From assembly GCA_002104945.1 (NCBI GenBank), contig MCFH01000061.1:1-64000 (forward strand): a DNA stretch of 64,000 nucleotides, given 5' to 3'. Position 1 is the first letter of the stretch, and every line of letters starts with the position of its first letter. Source of the stretch: Piromyces finnis. Its lineage: Eukaryota; Neocallimastigomycota; Neocallimastigomycetes; Neocallimastigales; Neocallimastigaceae. Position numbers and translations under genes: made by a program. Under the pieces are notes generated by a model, which saw only the letters and a list, made by a program, of their open reading frames with translations, did not search any database and was not told the DNA's origin. Shown here piece by piece: positions 37,687 through 50,400 of the stretch.

Positions 37687-38932
37687 ATGGTACAGGATTA
37701 TTATTCATATAGATATTTAAATTTTTATTAATAATATATTTTAACGATAAATAGATTATCTAAAATAAAATTATTGGCTGGTACATTTTTATACTTCAAA
37801 TTATTGATAAAAAAATAATATAATGATACAATCATTCAATAATTATAATTAAATAGTAATATAAATATTGATAATAATATATTTTGTTATAAAGATAAAT
37901 ATATAGTTTTTAATAAAAATATAAATTTTGTATTTAAGTATAAATATATTAAGTTTAATTTAGATACTAAACAAATCATTATTAATATTAATAATATAAT
38001 AATCCGAGAATAAAAATAGTAAAATAAGTTTAACAATTAATTAAAGTGTTTATCAATAAAGGTTAGGATAAACACAACATTAATAGGTATTTATTTTATT
38101 TCGTAATAACAAAAGTGATATAATTTGATAATAATCTTAATTTTGAATTTTACTTCAAAAAGTGATTATTATATTATATCTTTAGTTATAACTGTATAAG
38201 TTATATTAATTAAGACTTAAAATTGTTTTTATAAAAATTAATAATATTGTTTTATTAAAACACTAAATTGTTTTATTAGAAACCCTCGTTTTTCTAATAT
38301 TTAATTATTTAAAATTTTATTTATTTAATTATAAAAGTGATTATTAAAATTATAAAAATATTAACTAAACTATAGAATATTTCTTTATTAATAATAATAA
38401 TAATGATTAAAATAAGAATATTTACATGTATTTATATTTTCTTTTAAATTTAAACTATTTATATTAAAATAATAAAATTAATAACTATTTACAATAAAAG
38501 TAATAAAAGTAATTAAAAATAACAATAAGAGAAATAATTAAAAGTTAAAGAATATAAAAAGCTGTTTATTTTACAATTAATTAAAGTAATAATTATTTTT
38601 AATGTTTTAATGAAAGTGTTTACTTATATTATTTTATAACATGAATTATTATATTTGTTTACTTTTAAAGTGTAATTTACTAACGAAGTTATTAAATATT
38701 TAATTTAACAATTAATTTAACAAAAGTTATATATTTTGATCTCGATTAATTAAAGTTTATTATTTTCTTTCAATAATTAAAATATATGCAGTGTTTAAGA
38801 TTAATTTCATTTTAGAATTTTGGTAAAGTAATTAATTAAACTATAACTTATTTTAAGTTACTTTTAGGGTTAACTTAAAACAGGTTTAATAATAATTTTA
38901 TATTTATTAATTTCATTATTTATTAACAAGTA
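37687..38932. other. A+T-rich spacer between the LTR-H copies, mirror
   Basis: Partner of 3226-4472. No open frame. Confidence 0.5.
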
Positions 38933-39528
38933 TATCACAATAATATATATAAAAATTTAAAAAATTTGGACACATGGAAAAAATTAAAAATTTTTTTAAA
39001 ATTTGAAAATTTGAAAATTTGAAAAAATTTATTTTTTAAAATTTTATTAAAAAATTTCAAAGTATAAAATTTCTAATCTTTGAAATTATTAAATTTTTTT
39101 AAAATTATTAAAATTTTATTATTAACTATTTACAATAATTATATTAATTATTAATTTATAAAAATTAAATATTTTATAATTAGACAATAATTAATTAAAA
39201 TTAAAAATGTAATAATTAAAATTGTTCATGTATAAAAAGAACAAAAATTGACAAAAATTACGAAGCTTTAGCGTTAGTAATTTTTTTAACTTAAAGTTAA
39301 TAAAATTTATAAACACCTATAAAACCCAAAACTTTAAAAATTTTAATATTTTTAATAACTTAATATATGCTGATATTAAGTTATTGCTAAAATAAAAATA
39401 TTATCTAATTTTCTTTATATAAATATTATTAGCTTTACGCCTTCAATAGGAAAGCGTATTATATTTGTTAATTAATATAACTATTGTGCTTACCACACTT
39501 TTCTTTAATAAAAAATCGCTTTTTAATA
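38933..39528 (+). mobile_element. Solo chromovirus LTR, mirror copy
   Basis: 596 bp from TATCAC to AATA, with AAGTA at 38928-38932 and 39529-39533. Partner of 2629-3225. Confidence 0.9.
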
Positions 39529-39533
39529 AAGTA

Positions 39534-40520
39534 TGTAAAAGGTTTTTTATATTATTAGTTAATATGTTATATAATTAGTTAATTAAGTTAGTTATTACCT
39601 CTCTATACGAGTTAATAACTAAATAAAGTTTTATAAAAAATAATAAAAGAAAGAAAATAAATATTATAACACAAAAATAAATATAAATGTATATAAATAT
39701 TATTATGAAATAAATTTACTTAAATAATTATTTTTAATTATATCTTTTATTTATTTATTATAATTATGATACATTAATTATTATTATAGTTATTAATTTA
39801 CTTTAATACTAACGCTAAAGTATTTAACGTTAGTTTTAGCTATGCTATTTAACTATATTAGTTTATTTTCTTTACCACTTGATTGGGTAAAGCAAATAAA
39901 TTTCCTATTTAATTAATAACCATTAATATATGGTTATGCATATATCTGGCCAATAAATGGTGACCAGAATATATGGTTTCAATTGAAATATTTGTGGGCA
40001 AACTTATGGCCACAAATATTTCTTATATGTAAGAAATAATAATTATTTGATACATAATTAATATTTCTTAGTTAAAATCATTAATTATTAATTATTAATT
40101 AATGTTATTAATATTAGTTTATTTAAATAATTATTCTCATTTAAATTTATTTTAATTATTTATTTTCACTTAATTTTAATATCTTAAATTACATTTAGCC
40201 ATTTAATTATATTATTCATCAATATTTTATTTAATATTTTTATTAATTATATTTATGCATTTAATTAATTAATTTAATTAATTACTTTTATTTAACTTTA
40301 TATTTTTATCAAATATATTTAATTATTTATTTAATTAATTACTTTAAAATAATTATTCATTGTTTAGGAATCGATATTTTAAGGTTTTTCCAATTTCTAA
40401 AATAATTGGTTTTACTTAAAGTATACGATGATCAATATGTATAGAATATTGATCGAACTTTGTTTAGGTTTTTCTTCTAATCTTTTCCTAAACAAAAAAT
40501 TATTTTGTTAAGATTAGATA
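39534..40520 (-). mobile_element. LTR-H, inverted, mirror copy (outer end approximate)
   Basis: Partner of 1640-2623. On the + strand it begins TGTAAAAGG directly after the solo-LTR target duplication. Bases 40521-41239 are A+T-rich with only the mirrored 11-bp hairpin. Confidence 0.55.
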
Positions 40521-41239
40521 AAATTTTAATTTAAACTTTAAATTTATTAAATAATATAAATAAGACTCTTGATTCTCTTCTAAGGAATCAAGAGTTATTA
40601 TTATAAAAACCAAATTATAATAATAAAAGTGTTTTTAATTTTATTTTACTTAACTTAGTTATAATAAAACATATTAACTTATTAAAGTGTAAAATTATTT
40701 CTACTCTTATAATAAACTCGAACTTAAAGATAAGTATTAATATTTATTTTCTTTATTATTCTCAATTTATCAATAAATTATATGTTAAGGATCTAAGATG
40801 AATTTAGGTAAGTTAGGTCAGAATGCCCTAACCCTACTTATTAATTTAATATAAATTATGTTTTATTATAATACTTTTATTTATTAATAAATTTATTAAT
40901 ACATCTTATTAATCAAATATTTTATTAATTCACTAAGTAGAGTTATCAAACTTAATGATTTCTCGAAAAGTTCAATTGTTGAATTAAATTCGAGTATTTA
41001 TAATTTTTAAATCAATTAATAAATAATTAATCTATTTAATAAAGTTACATTAATTATAAAATACATGATTTCAATTTTAATATAATTAACTATTCTATAA
41101 ATTAAAATATATTAAATATTTATATAATGACTTTAAGCTTATGACTTTTCTTTATTTAATTGCTTAAGTCATTTCAATCATTTGAAGGAGGAATGACTAA
41201 CTATTTCATTTATTTAAATTTCCTTCCACATCAAATGAA

Positions 41240-41410
41240 CAAAGAGATATTATTTAAACTTTAATAAATATAAAATCTTAATAATTATAATTAATAAATA
41301 TCTCTAAAAATATTGTTTAATAATGTTTTATAAAATTATTACTCCTAATTAATTAAATGAATAAAACATTATTTAAATAAATTATCATGAATCCACTAAT
41401 ATTCATGACA
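41240..41410 (+). mobile_element. LTR-I 3' end, mirror copy
   Basis: Partner of 746-915, ending ATATTCATGACA. Confidence 0.45.
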
Positions 41411-41466
41411 TTGTAGTTAATAATTCTATTATATAATAATTTATAGTGGAATTATTACATTACAAA

Positions 41467-42185
<719 letters not shown>

Positions 42186-42683
42186 CATGACACACGTTCA
42201 AATATACCTTAATTCTAAATAAGCTTAGAAAGTGGTATATTTGTGTGTAATTGAATGAATTATTTTTACTTGCTCATTCTACAAGTTTATATAATTATTA
42301 AATATAATTTAAAGTTTTAAAAACACATCTTGTTTTATAATATTAGTTTATTTATTTAAAATAAATGTATAATACATCTTGCTATGTATTATAAAAAAAA
42401 TATATTAATTTATTATAATTTTAAAATATTCTAATTTTCCTGGCTAATTAGTAATAATATTTAAAAATAATATTTTCTATTTCTATTTATAATAAATAAT
42501 TACATTTAAGTTTGTTTATAACAAAAGTTGTTTATATTTTACATTTTTAAAATTTAATTAAACATTTATATTTTATATTATTTTGATTATTTGCTATTAT
42601 TTTAATTTATATTAAGTTTATATAATTTTAAAATCAGCTATTCTATTAATTCATTATTTATAAATTTCATTCTTTATCAAAAA
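42186..42683 (-). mobile_element. Diverged LTR-D relative, inverted
   Basis: Collinear with the reverse complement of LTR-D (GAAAGTGGTATATTTGTGTG, TACTTGCTCATTCTACAAG and AATTTTCCTGGCTAATTAG fit the corresponding LTR-D blocks) but strongly diverged. Boundaries are uncertain. Confidence 0.5.
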
Positions 42684-42715
42684 TGATAAATAATTAAATT
42701 TATAAATTATGAATT

Positions 42716-42749
<34 letters not shown>

Positions 42750-44106
42750 TTAAAACACAGATAGTTAAAAATTAAAATAATTAACATGTATAAAATTATT
42801 AAATTAAAAATTATAAATGTAAACTTTTTGTTTATTTAATTGTTTATTTAGTTTTAAATTAAATAGTTTATATTTGTTTATAATTATACTTTAAAATAAT
42901 AATTTTGTATAAATAGTGATAGAATTATTTTATTTTAAAAGATGTTCCTAATAATCCAGTAAAATTAGATAATAATATTAAATTTTATTAAAATAATAGT
43001 TGTGATTATATTTACATACATTCAAGATGTATTAAACCATAACATATATATATTTAATAATACAAGAGTTATTATATATTAAAACTTTATAATTAAATAA
43101 AATAATTTTATATTTTAAACTAACAAAGACTTGCAAATGAACAAGTATAAAAATCATTTATTCTATTTTTATTTTCTTATTTATTTTTATTTATTAAATT
43201 TTAGATACAAATATTATCACTTTCTATATTCATTTATAGAATTAAGATAATATCCTCTTTATATCAAATGGTGGAGAATCCAAAACTACTACGTAGCTAA
43301 TCTTAAGGCCGGAGGGAAATAGGAAACCTTCGGTTCCCCATAGAAAAAAATTACTACTGCATCAATTTTTAACAATTTTTATTAATTTCAAAATTAATTA
43401 AAATCGGAATAAACAATACTTCAACAATATATATTAATATATTCCAATATATTATTAATATATATTAAAAAAAAATTTCACAATATTTAATTCCAATAAT
43501 TAAATAAACAACATTAATATCAAAATTTTAAATATTCAAATTATTTAAAATAAAATCAATATTATAATACAAAAACATTATAATATAATTCAATTATAAA
43601 TCCATAATCAATTATAATATACCAATTATATATTATAAAATAATAAAATTATAATGTATATTTCACCTGAATGAAAAACATTATATTCCCACTGCTCCGC
43701 TCTTCTAAAAACTTATATGAATTTCAAAATAATATGTGGATAATGGAATAAAAGTATCAGAAAATAAACTTTAAATAATAATAAACCTTAAGTAAGCTTT
43801 ATTTGATGTGGATATAAATGAAGAATAAATTTATTTGAAAAAGACACTGTAGCTACTATAAAAAAAAATATCCGGAAAATTATATATTAAAAATAAATTA
43901 ATGGAGGACATTAGAAATTAAACATGCATATAAAGAAAGAAAGAAGAAAATCCTAAGAAGAAGAAGAAGTAATAAAATGAAGATCTTTAATTATTTATAA
44001 AATTTAATTCTTTATCTATTATTTTTCTTTTCATAACTTCAAGGGACGAAGTTATATCTTAAGGGCGAAGATATTGATAAATAATTAAATTTATAAATTA
44101 TGAATT

Positions 44107-44149
<43 letters not shown>

Positions 44150-44666
44150 TTAAAACACAGATAGTTGAAAATTAAAATAATTAACATGTATAAAATTATT
44201 AAATTAAAAACTATAAATGTAAACTTTTTGTCTATTTAATTGTTTATTTATTTTTAAATTAAATAGTTTATATTTGTTTATAATTATACTTTAAAATAAT
44301 AATTTTGTATAAATAGTGATAGAATTATTTTATTTTAAAAGATGTTCCTAATAATCCAGTAAAATTAGATAATAATATTAAATTTTATTAAAATAATAGT
44401 TGTGATTATATTTACATACATTCAAGATGTATTAAACCATAACATATATATATTTAATAATACAAGAGTTATTAAATATTAAAACTTTATAATTAAATAA
44501 AATAATTTTATATTTTAAACTAACAAAGACTTACAAATGAACAAGTATAAAAATCATTTATTCTATTTTTATTTTCTTATTTATTTTTATTTATTAAATT
44601 TTAGATACAAATATTATCACTTTCTATATTCATTTATAGAATTAAGATAATATCCTCTTCGTATCA
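42684..44666 (+). mobile_element. Non-autonomous LTR-D element beside tRNA-Glu
   Basis: Two LTR-D copies (42684-43266 and 44075-44666) around an 808-bp non-coding centre. The centre starts with a TGG-type primer site, TGGTGGAGAATCC at 43269-43281, and ends with a purine-rich tract AAGGGCGAAGATAT at 44061-44074. It has no open frame, so the element must be mobilised by proteins from elsewhere. It shares the primer site and the CTTCAAGGGACGAAGT block with the gag-only element at 55418-57419. The right LTR stops 15 nt before tRNA-Glu. A target duplication was not found. Confidence 0.8.
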
Positions 44667-44681
44667 CACAAAACAAAAATA

Positions 44682-44753
44682 TCCGCATTGGTCCAGTGGC
44701 TAGGATTCCACGCTTTCACCGTGGCGGCCGGGGTTCGATTCCCCGATGCGGAA
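44682..44753 (+). tRNA. tRNA-Glu(UUC)
   Basis: Acceptor TCCGCAT pairs with ATGCGGA, discriminator A. The loop CTTTCAC gives UUC. The T arm GGGG TTCGATT CCCC is intact. No intron. No T4 run follows before tRNA-Arg, 10 nt downstream. Confidence 0.96.
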
Positions 44754-44763
44754 AGCTTTAAAA

Positions 44764-44837
44764 GCTCGCGTAGCCTAATTGGATAGGGCGTCAGACTTCT
44801 AATCTGAAGATTGCGGGTTCGAGTCCCGCCGTGAGTG
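44764..44837 (+). tRNA. tRNA-Arg(UCU)
   Basis: Acceptor GCTCGCG with CGTGAGT (two G-U pairs), discriminator G. The anticodon stem TCAGA/TCTGA encloses CTTCTAA, anticodon UCU. The T arm GCGGG TTCGAGT CCCGC is intact. No intron. Probably co-transcribed with tRNA-Glu. Confidence 0.95.
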
Positions 44838-44846
44838 AAAAGTTTA

Positions 44847-44852
44847 TTTTTT
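44847..44852 (+). terminator. Pol III terminator after tRNA-Arg
   Basis: T6 run 10 nt after the tRNA; the first run of four or more T after tRNA-Glu. Confidence 0.8.
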
Positions 44853-46715
44853 AGAATGTTCATTAAGAGTAGTTTTATTTACTATTATATATAAATTTCT
44901 TATTTTATAAACATATAATTTATTTATTTAATTAAATAACTTATTTTTTTTCTAATATAGTAATAAAATAAAAAAAATTGAAAAATCATAATAATGAATA
45001 TCAGCATAGTATAGTATAGTATAGTATAATTTATTATGTGGAATTGTGTTTTTTGTTCTAATAAAGAATAAATAAATAACAAAAACAATATATAAGAAAA
45101 ACGAATTATGTATTAAATTATTAATACTTTGATACTTTGATACTTTGATACTTTAATATTTGATATTAAAAAACTGCTTTTATATATAAGTATTAAATAA
45201 CTAAACATTAAACATATTTTGACTTAAATTAGGTATAACTATAATATTAGTAGAAAAACAGGAAACTCTTTTATAAATTTTGTTTTGTAATAATTGAAAA
45301 AAAAAGTTAAGAAAAAGAATTATTTTTGTTTTTTGTATCTAGTATTCTATTAATAAATTTAAACTTAAAAGAAATGGTAATAATTAAAAAGTTTATATTA
45401 ATGCTATTTAAACAATAGTAAATAAAATCGAAAATATTTATATATGGATAAACTTGAAATTTATTATGTAATATACTTTACATTACTAAGTTAATAGCAT
45501 AGAATATATTATATTCATTTTATTAGGCACAACACACTATGAAAGATATATTTTAAAAATACTACTTTTTATCAACTTTTCAAATTGATTTTTTTATTAT
45601 TTCTTCACAAAGTATTACGAATAATCGATTTAAACTTTAAAATAACAAAATATTTACATGCTTTCATATAATTTTTTAAATTTAATTTTTAAAAATGCCT
45701 AAAAAAAAAAAAGACACTACTTTATGAAAATATATAAATTTTAATTTTAAAAATAAATACATTTTTAATTTAAATTATTATTTATAATTAAAGAAGCACT
45801 TGTTGTTATATACAGTTAGTAATAGTAAAAAGTAAAGTAATGGAAATTTTATATTTGAAGTAAATTATTTTTAATTTTGGTTTTATAAAACTTACTCTTA
45901 ATTAAATCAGTTATGATTTTATATAGGTAAATTAAATAATAAATTATATAATCAAAATTAGTTTAATCATTATTAATTAAAAGATTAGTCATTGTATAGC
46001 CTATAATGTGTTTTTAAATATAATGTTTAGTTATTATTTATATATTATATGGGTTCCCTTTTCATTAAATTTTAATAATATATATAATAAAAGAAATAAA
46101 TTCAGTTTTTATTTTTTTGTAAAAATTATATAATTATAATTTTAATTATATAACTGTTAAATATTCATACATATATTAAAAATTATAATAAAAAACATTT
46201 TAAAATTAATATTTATTCTAATATATATTTTCGAGATTATTTAATAATAAGTATCAATTATTAAGTAATGATTTTTACATTATAATAAAAGAATATTTCA
46301 AAATTTTATTAAATACAATTCGTGGAATAATTAAATAAAAATTCGTTTAAATAAAAAAAAATTTTGATAAATATTTAAATTTATGGAACAAGTAAATTTA
46401 TTCAAAATAACTATTAAAATATTTACTTTATACTTTCTCTTTAATTTAAATTACTTTAATAATTTGAATGTAGAATTAAAAATAAAGGTATATTCAGATT
46501 AAATCAAAAATAGTACAATAGAAAAATCTAAATAGGTTCTATTATACCATATTTAGAAAAAATACTTTTCATTTTTAAAATGGGATAAGTTCAAAAATCC
46601 TATCTCAAAAATGAGAAGCATTTTTTATGTATTCAATTTATTTTAATTAAGCTCTGTTATTTTGGTTTATTTAATAATCACAATTTTTCCAATTAATAAT
46701 AATATTGATTAAAAA
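44853..46715. other. A+T-rich intergenic stretch without recognised elements
   Basis: Nothing here matches the LTR families of the window by eye. It has small tandem repeats (ATAGT units near 45004-45025, ATACTTTG units near 45125-45155) and an imperfect inverted repeat of about 21 bp at 46565-46618. No convincing open frame. Confidence 0.6.
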
Positions 46716-46787
46716 TGGAGAGTGAGTGATTCGAACACCCAACCTTCCGCTCTGGAGGCGGACGCGCTACCGTTGCGCCAACCCTCC
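46716..46787 (-). tRNA. tRNA-Trp(CCA)
   Basis: Read on the - strand from 46787: acceptor GGAGGGT with ACTCTCC, discriminator A; anticodon loop CTCCAGA gives CCA. The D arm TGGCGCAACGGTAGCGCG and T arm GGGTG TTCGAAT CACTC are typical of eukaryotic tRNA-Trp. No intron. The chromovirus begins 12 nt upstream of its 5' end. Confidence 0.96.
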
Positions 46788-47121
46788 TTCCTTAATTTTT
46801 GTCACAATAACATATATAAAAATTTAAAAAATTTGGACACATGGAAAAAATTAAAAATTTTTTTTAAAATTTGAAAATTTGAAAATTTGAAAAAATTTAT
46901 TTTTAAAATTTTTATTAAAAAATTTCAAAGTATAAAATTTCTAATATTTGAAATTATTAAATTTTTTAAAATTATTAAAATTTTATTATTAAAAATTTTA
47001 ATTTAAATTTATTAACTATTTACAATAATTATATTAATTATTAATTTATAAAAATTAAATATTTTATAATTAGATAATAATTAATTAAAATTAAAAAATG
47101 TAATAATTAAAATTGTTCATG

Positions 47122-47130
47122 TATAAAAAG
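47122..47130 (+). promoter_or_regulatory. TATA-like box of the chromovirus LTR
   Basis: TATAAAAAG, 39 nt before the predicted transcript start at 47161. Also kept in the 3' LTR and in the old solo LTRs. Confidence 0.55.
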
Positions 47131-47160
47131 AACAAAAATTGACAAAAATTACGAAGCTTT

Positions 47161-47171
47161 AGCGTTAGTAA
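47161..47171 (+). promoter_or_regulatory. Predicted transcript 5' end / self-primer
   Basis: AGCGTTAGTAA is the exact reverse complement of the first 11 nt after the 5' LTR. In the fission yeast element Tf1 the first 11 nt of the mRNA pair with the primer-binding site and are cleaved to prime cDNA. The match here predicts the same and so places the start of R. Confidence 0.65.
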
Positions 47172-47418
47172 TTTTTTAACCTAAAGTTAATAAAATTTAT
47201 AAACTCCTATAAAACCTAAAACTTTAAAAATTTTAATATTTTTAATAACTTAATATAGGCTGATATTAAGTTATTGCTAAAATAAAAATATTATTTAAAT
47301 TTCTTTATATAAATATTATTAGCTTTACGCCTTCAATAGGAAAGCGTATTATATTTATTAATTAATATAACTAGTGTGCTTACCACACTTTTCTTTAATA
47401 AAAAATCGCTTTTTGACA

Positions 47419-47429
47419 TTACTAACGCT
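47419..47429 (+). promoter_or_regulatory. Self-priming binding site of the chromovirus
   Basis: TTACTAACGCT lies directly after the LTR. It does not start with TGG, so it does not fit a tRNA 3' end, but it is fully complementary to 47161-47171. Confidence 0.7.
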
Positions 47430-47499
47430 TATTATAAAAGTGCGCTAAGCACCAATTAGTTAGTAATTATTAATAACTAAATATAATAATTAAAGTTTA

Positions 47500-50400
47500 A
47501 TGGAAAAATCTCCACTTACACCTATTAAAGTGGATACAAAAGAATTTTTTAACCGCCTACAAACTACCAAGAGAGAACGTTCCCCAGGAAATACTCCCGT
47601 AAGAAAATCAAAGATGCCTAATCATTCCGGACAAGCTAATGCTTCTACGAGTAATCCTACTCAGAAGCCAACTACTAATGAGGATCTCAAGGCCCTCATT
47701 GAGTCTTTAACTGCTACCTTAACTGGGAATATCAATCAGTTAAAGGTTGATATTCAAGCTACCAGAAGGGAAAACGAAAGTCTCAATGATCGTTTGACTG
47801 TTTTGGAAAACTCTACTCAAGTTATTATGGGTAAGATGGCTACCTTAGAAGTCAACGATGCTAGGAAAGACAATCAACTCGCTGATATCAAAGCTCATAT
47901 CAGCAAGGCTACTCAAAGAGTTGATGAGTTGTCTACTCCCGTTACTCCTTCTGCTACTACCCCTCACGAACCTGACGGTGACGTCATCATGGGAGATGCT
48001 TCGCCTCCAAACGTCGCTGAAAAAATGCTTTCTTACTCAGGAGAAAGTATTCAATTACGTAGATTCATCCGTCGATGCGAACATCACTTCCTAAGACACA
48101 TCAAGTTCTATGGAAACAATGAAGCTATGAAAGTAAACTTCATTGAAGATTGTCTTACTGGTGATGCTGCAGATTGGTACGATGTTGAACAAGCAGACTT
48201 CCAGGAATCTCATCCGAATAGAAAGGTTCTTTACGAAGCTTTGAGTAAGAGATTCCTTAACCCGAAGGATATCAACATCACCAAAATCGACCTGATGAAG
48301 CTCAGACATAGTTGAGGAAAAGCTTCCGAATACTTAGGAAAATTCTCCCAATATGTCAAATTAATTGGATGTTCCGAAGACATTCAATTAACCATCATGC
48401 TTTTCCAAGTTCGACCTACCGTGAACCACGCCTTTAGTAAATTAACTTCGGATAGACAGACGTTAGAAGAACTGAAGAATCTTCTAATCAAATATGATGC
48501 TTCCAAGGATACTTATTACGATGATACTTTGGAAAGACAAGCCAACTACAAGGACAAAGAGCCCTTAATAGCTAATTTATTAGGTATTCATGGCAGTCTT
48601 TATTCCAAGAACCCTAACAAGACTAACAATCGTAATAACAACCAAAGGAATAACAATAACAACAACCGCCCATCTAACCAAAAAGGAAAAGGCTCCAGTA
48701 ACTTGGATAGCAAGTCTAGTACCCAAAATCCCAATAAAAGTACTAAACCTAATAATGGTACTTCATACTCCAGCTATCTCTGTGAAGTAGAAGAGCAAGA
48801 TATCTTAGAGCTACCAAATCCTGATCCGGAGAAGTATCCCATCGTGAAGACTAGTGTAAAAACTTCTAAAGGATCTAGACAGATTATCACTTCGTCTCTC
48901 TTAGATTCTGGCTCTACTACCAATGTAATCCATATGGATTTAGTGAAGAAACTAGGAATTAAGACCATACCAGCTGATACTGTTGTAAAGGTCATGGGAG
49001 GTAATGTCCTAATGCATTACATCACAGAAGAGTTCAACATTGTAATGAACTTATCTTCTTTAGGAGGAACTCGAGAAGAGGTTCGTCAATACAAACTTCG
49101 ATGCCACGTAGCTGATCAGCTTCCTTCTTCGATTCTCCTAGGTTCTAAGTTCATGAAAACCAACTTCTTCTGTATCTTAACACAACCTGACCATTCCTTT
49201 ACAGTTAAAATTGGTCCTGTTCCTTTCTCCAACCATAATGGATCTGAGATTAAATCTCCTAACTTTAGGAATGATTTGAAGAAATCTACACCTCTTCATG
49301 AAGTTATGTTTATCACAGAACTCGAAGACTCAAATCTGGATAAATCAACTTCCATTCCAACAGAAACAGTCTTCATAGCCGATGATCAGAATCCTGAACT
49401 AGTAGAATCTATCAACGGTATACCTTTGGAATATGAAGATTTATATGAAGCCTTCAATGAAGAACGAGCCGATGAACTTCCTGAACATCGTGTATATGAT
49501 TGTTCTATCGATTTGAAACCTAATGCTTCATTATTTTATGGGCCAATTTATCCAACTACTCCTACTGAACGTCAATTTATTAAGGAGTATATTGAAGAAA
49601 ACTTGAATAAAGGATTCATTAGAAAATCCCGATCTCCTGCTGGACATCCAGTTCTACTTCAAGATAAGAAGGATGGTAGTCTCAGATTTTGCGTTGACTA
49701 TCGCAAGCTCAACGACCAAACTATCAAGAATGCCTATCCGCTACCTTTAATCCTATCAGTCTTTGAATCAATGAAAGGTGCTAACTATTTCACTAAGTTA
49801 GACCTCAAGTCAGCTTATAATTTAATTAGGATTAAAGAAGGTGACGAATACAAGACTGCATTCAGGACGGCATTTGGTCACTTTGAGTACTTAGTCATGC
49901 CTTTTGGAATAACTAATGCTCCTGCAGTTTTCCAAGCTTTCATTAATGATATCTTTAGTGATCAAATTAATAAGTACGTTCAAGTGTACTTGGATGATAT
50001 CATTATCTACTCCAAGACCCTTGAAGAACATGTTCAACATGTTAGAAATGTTCTTCAATTAATCATTGAAAACAACTTAGTTGCGAAACTCAAAAAATGT
50101 GAGTTTCACAAAGCTGAAATCGAATTTTTGGGTCACGTAATCAGTAAGGAGGGAATCAAAACTGATCCTCACAAAATTGAAGCAGTTAAGAACTGGCCTA
50201 TCCCCACTACTGTGAAAGAAGTTCAGTCCTTCTTAGGGTTATGCAATTACTACCGTCGCTTTATCTCTAACTTTTCTAAAATTGCAAAACCATTATACAA
50301 CTTAACTAAGAAAGGCGTCACTTTCATATGGACAGACGAGTGTAATAGAGCATTTAATCAACTTAAAGAATTTCTTACTTCAGCTCCAGTTTTACTTTGT

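Larger units (their letters stand above)
46800..47418 (+). repeat. 5' LTR of the chromovirus
   Basis: TGTCACAATAAC to GCTTTTTGACA. By the self-priming model, U3 is 46800-47160 and R begins at 47161. Confidence 0.95.

Noticed and set aside
44642-44863. 73-codon open frame on the - strand
   Set aside because: It is the antisense of tRNA-Glu and tRNA-Arg; both tRNAs fold fully.
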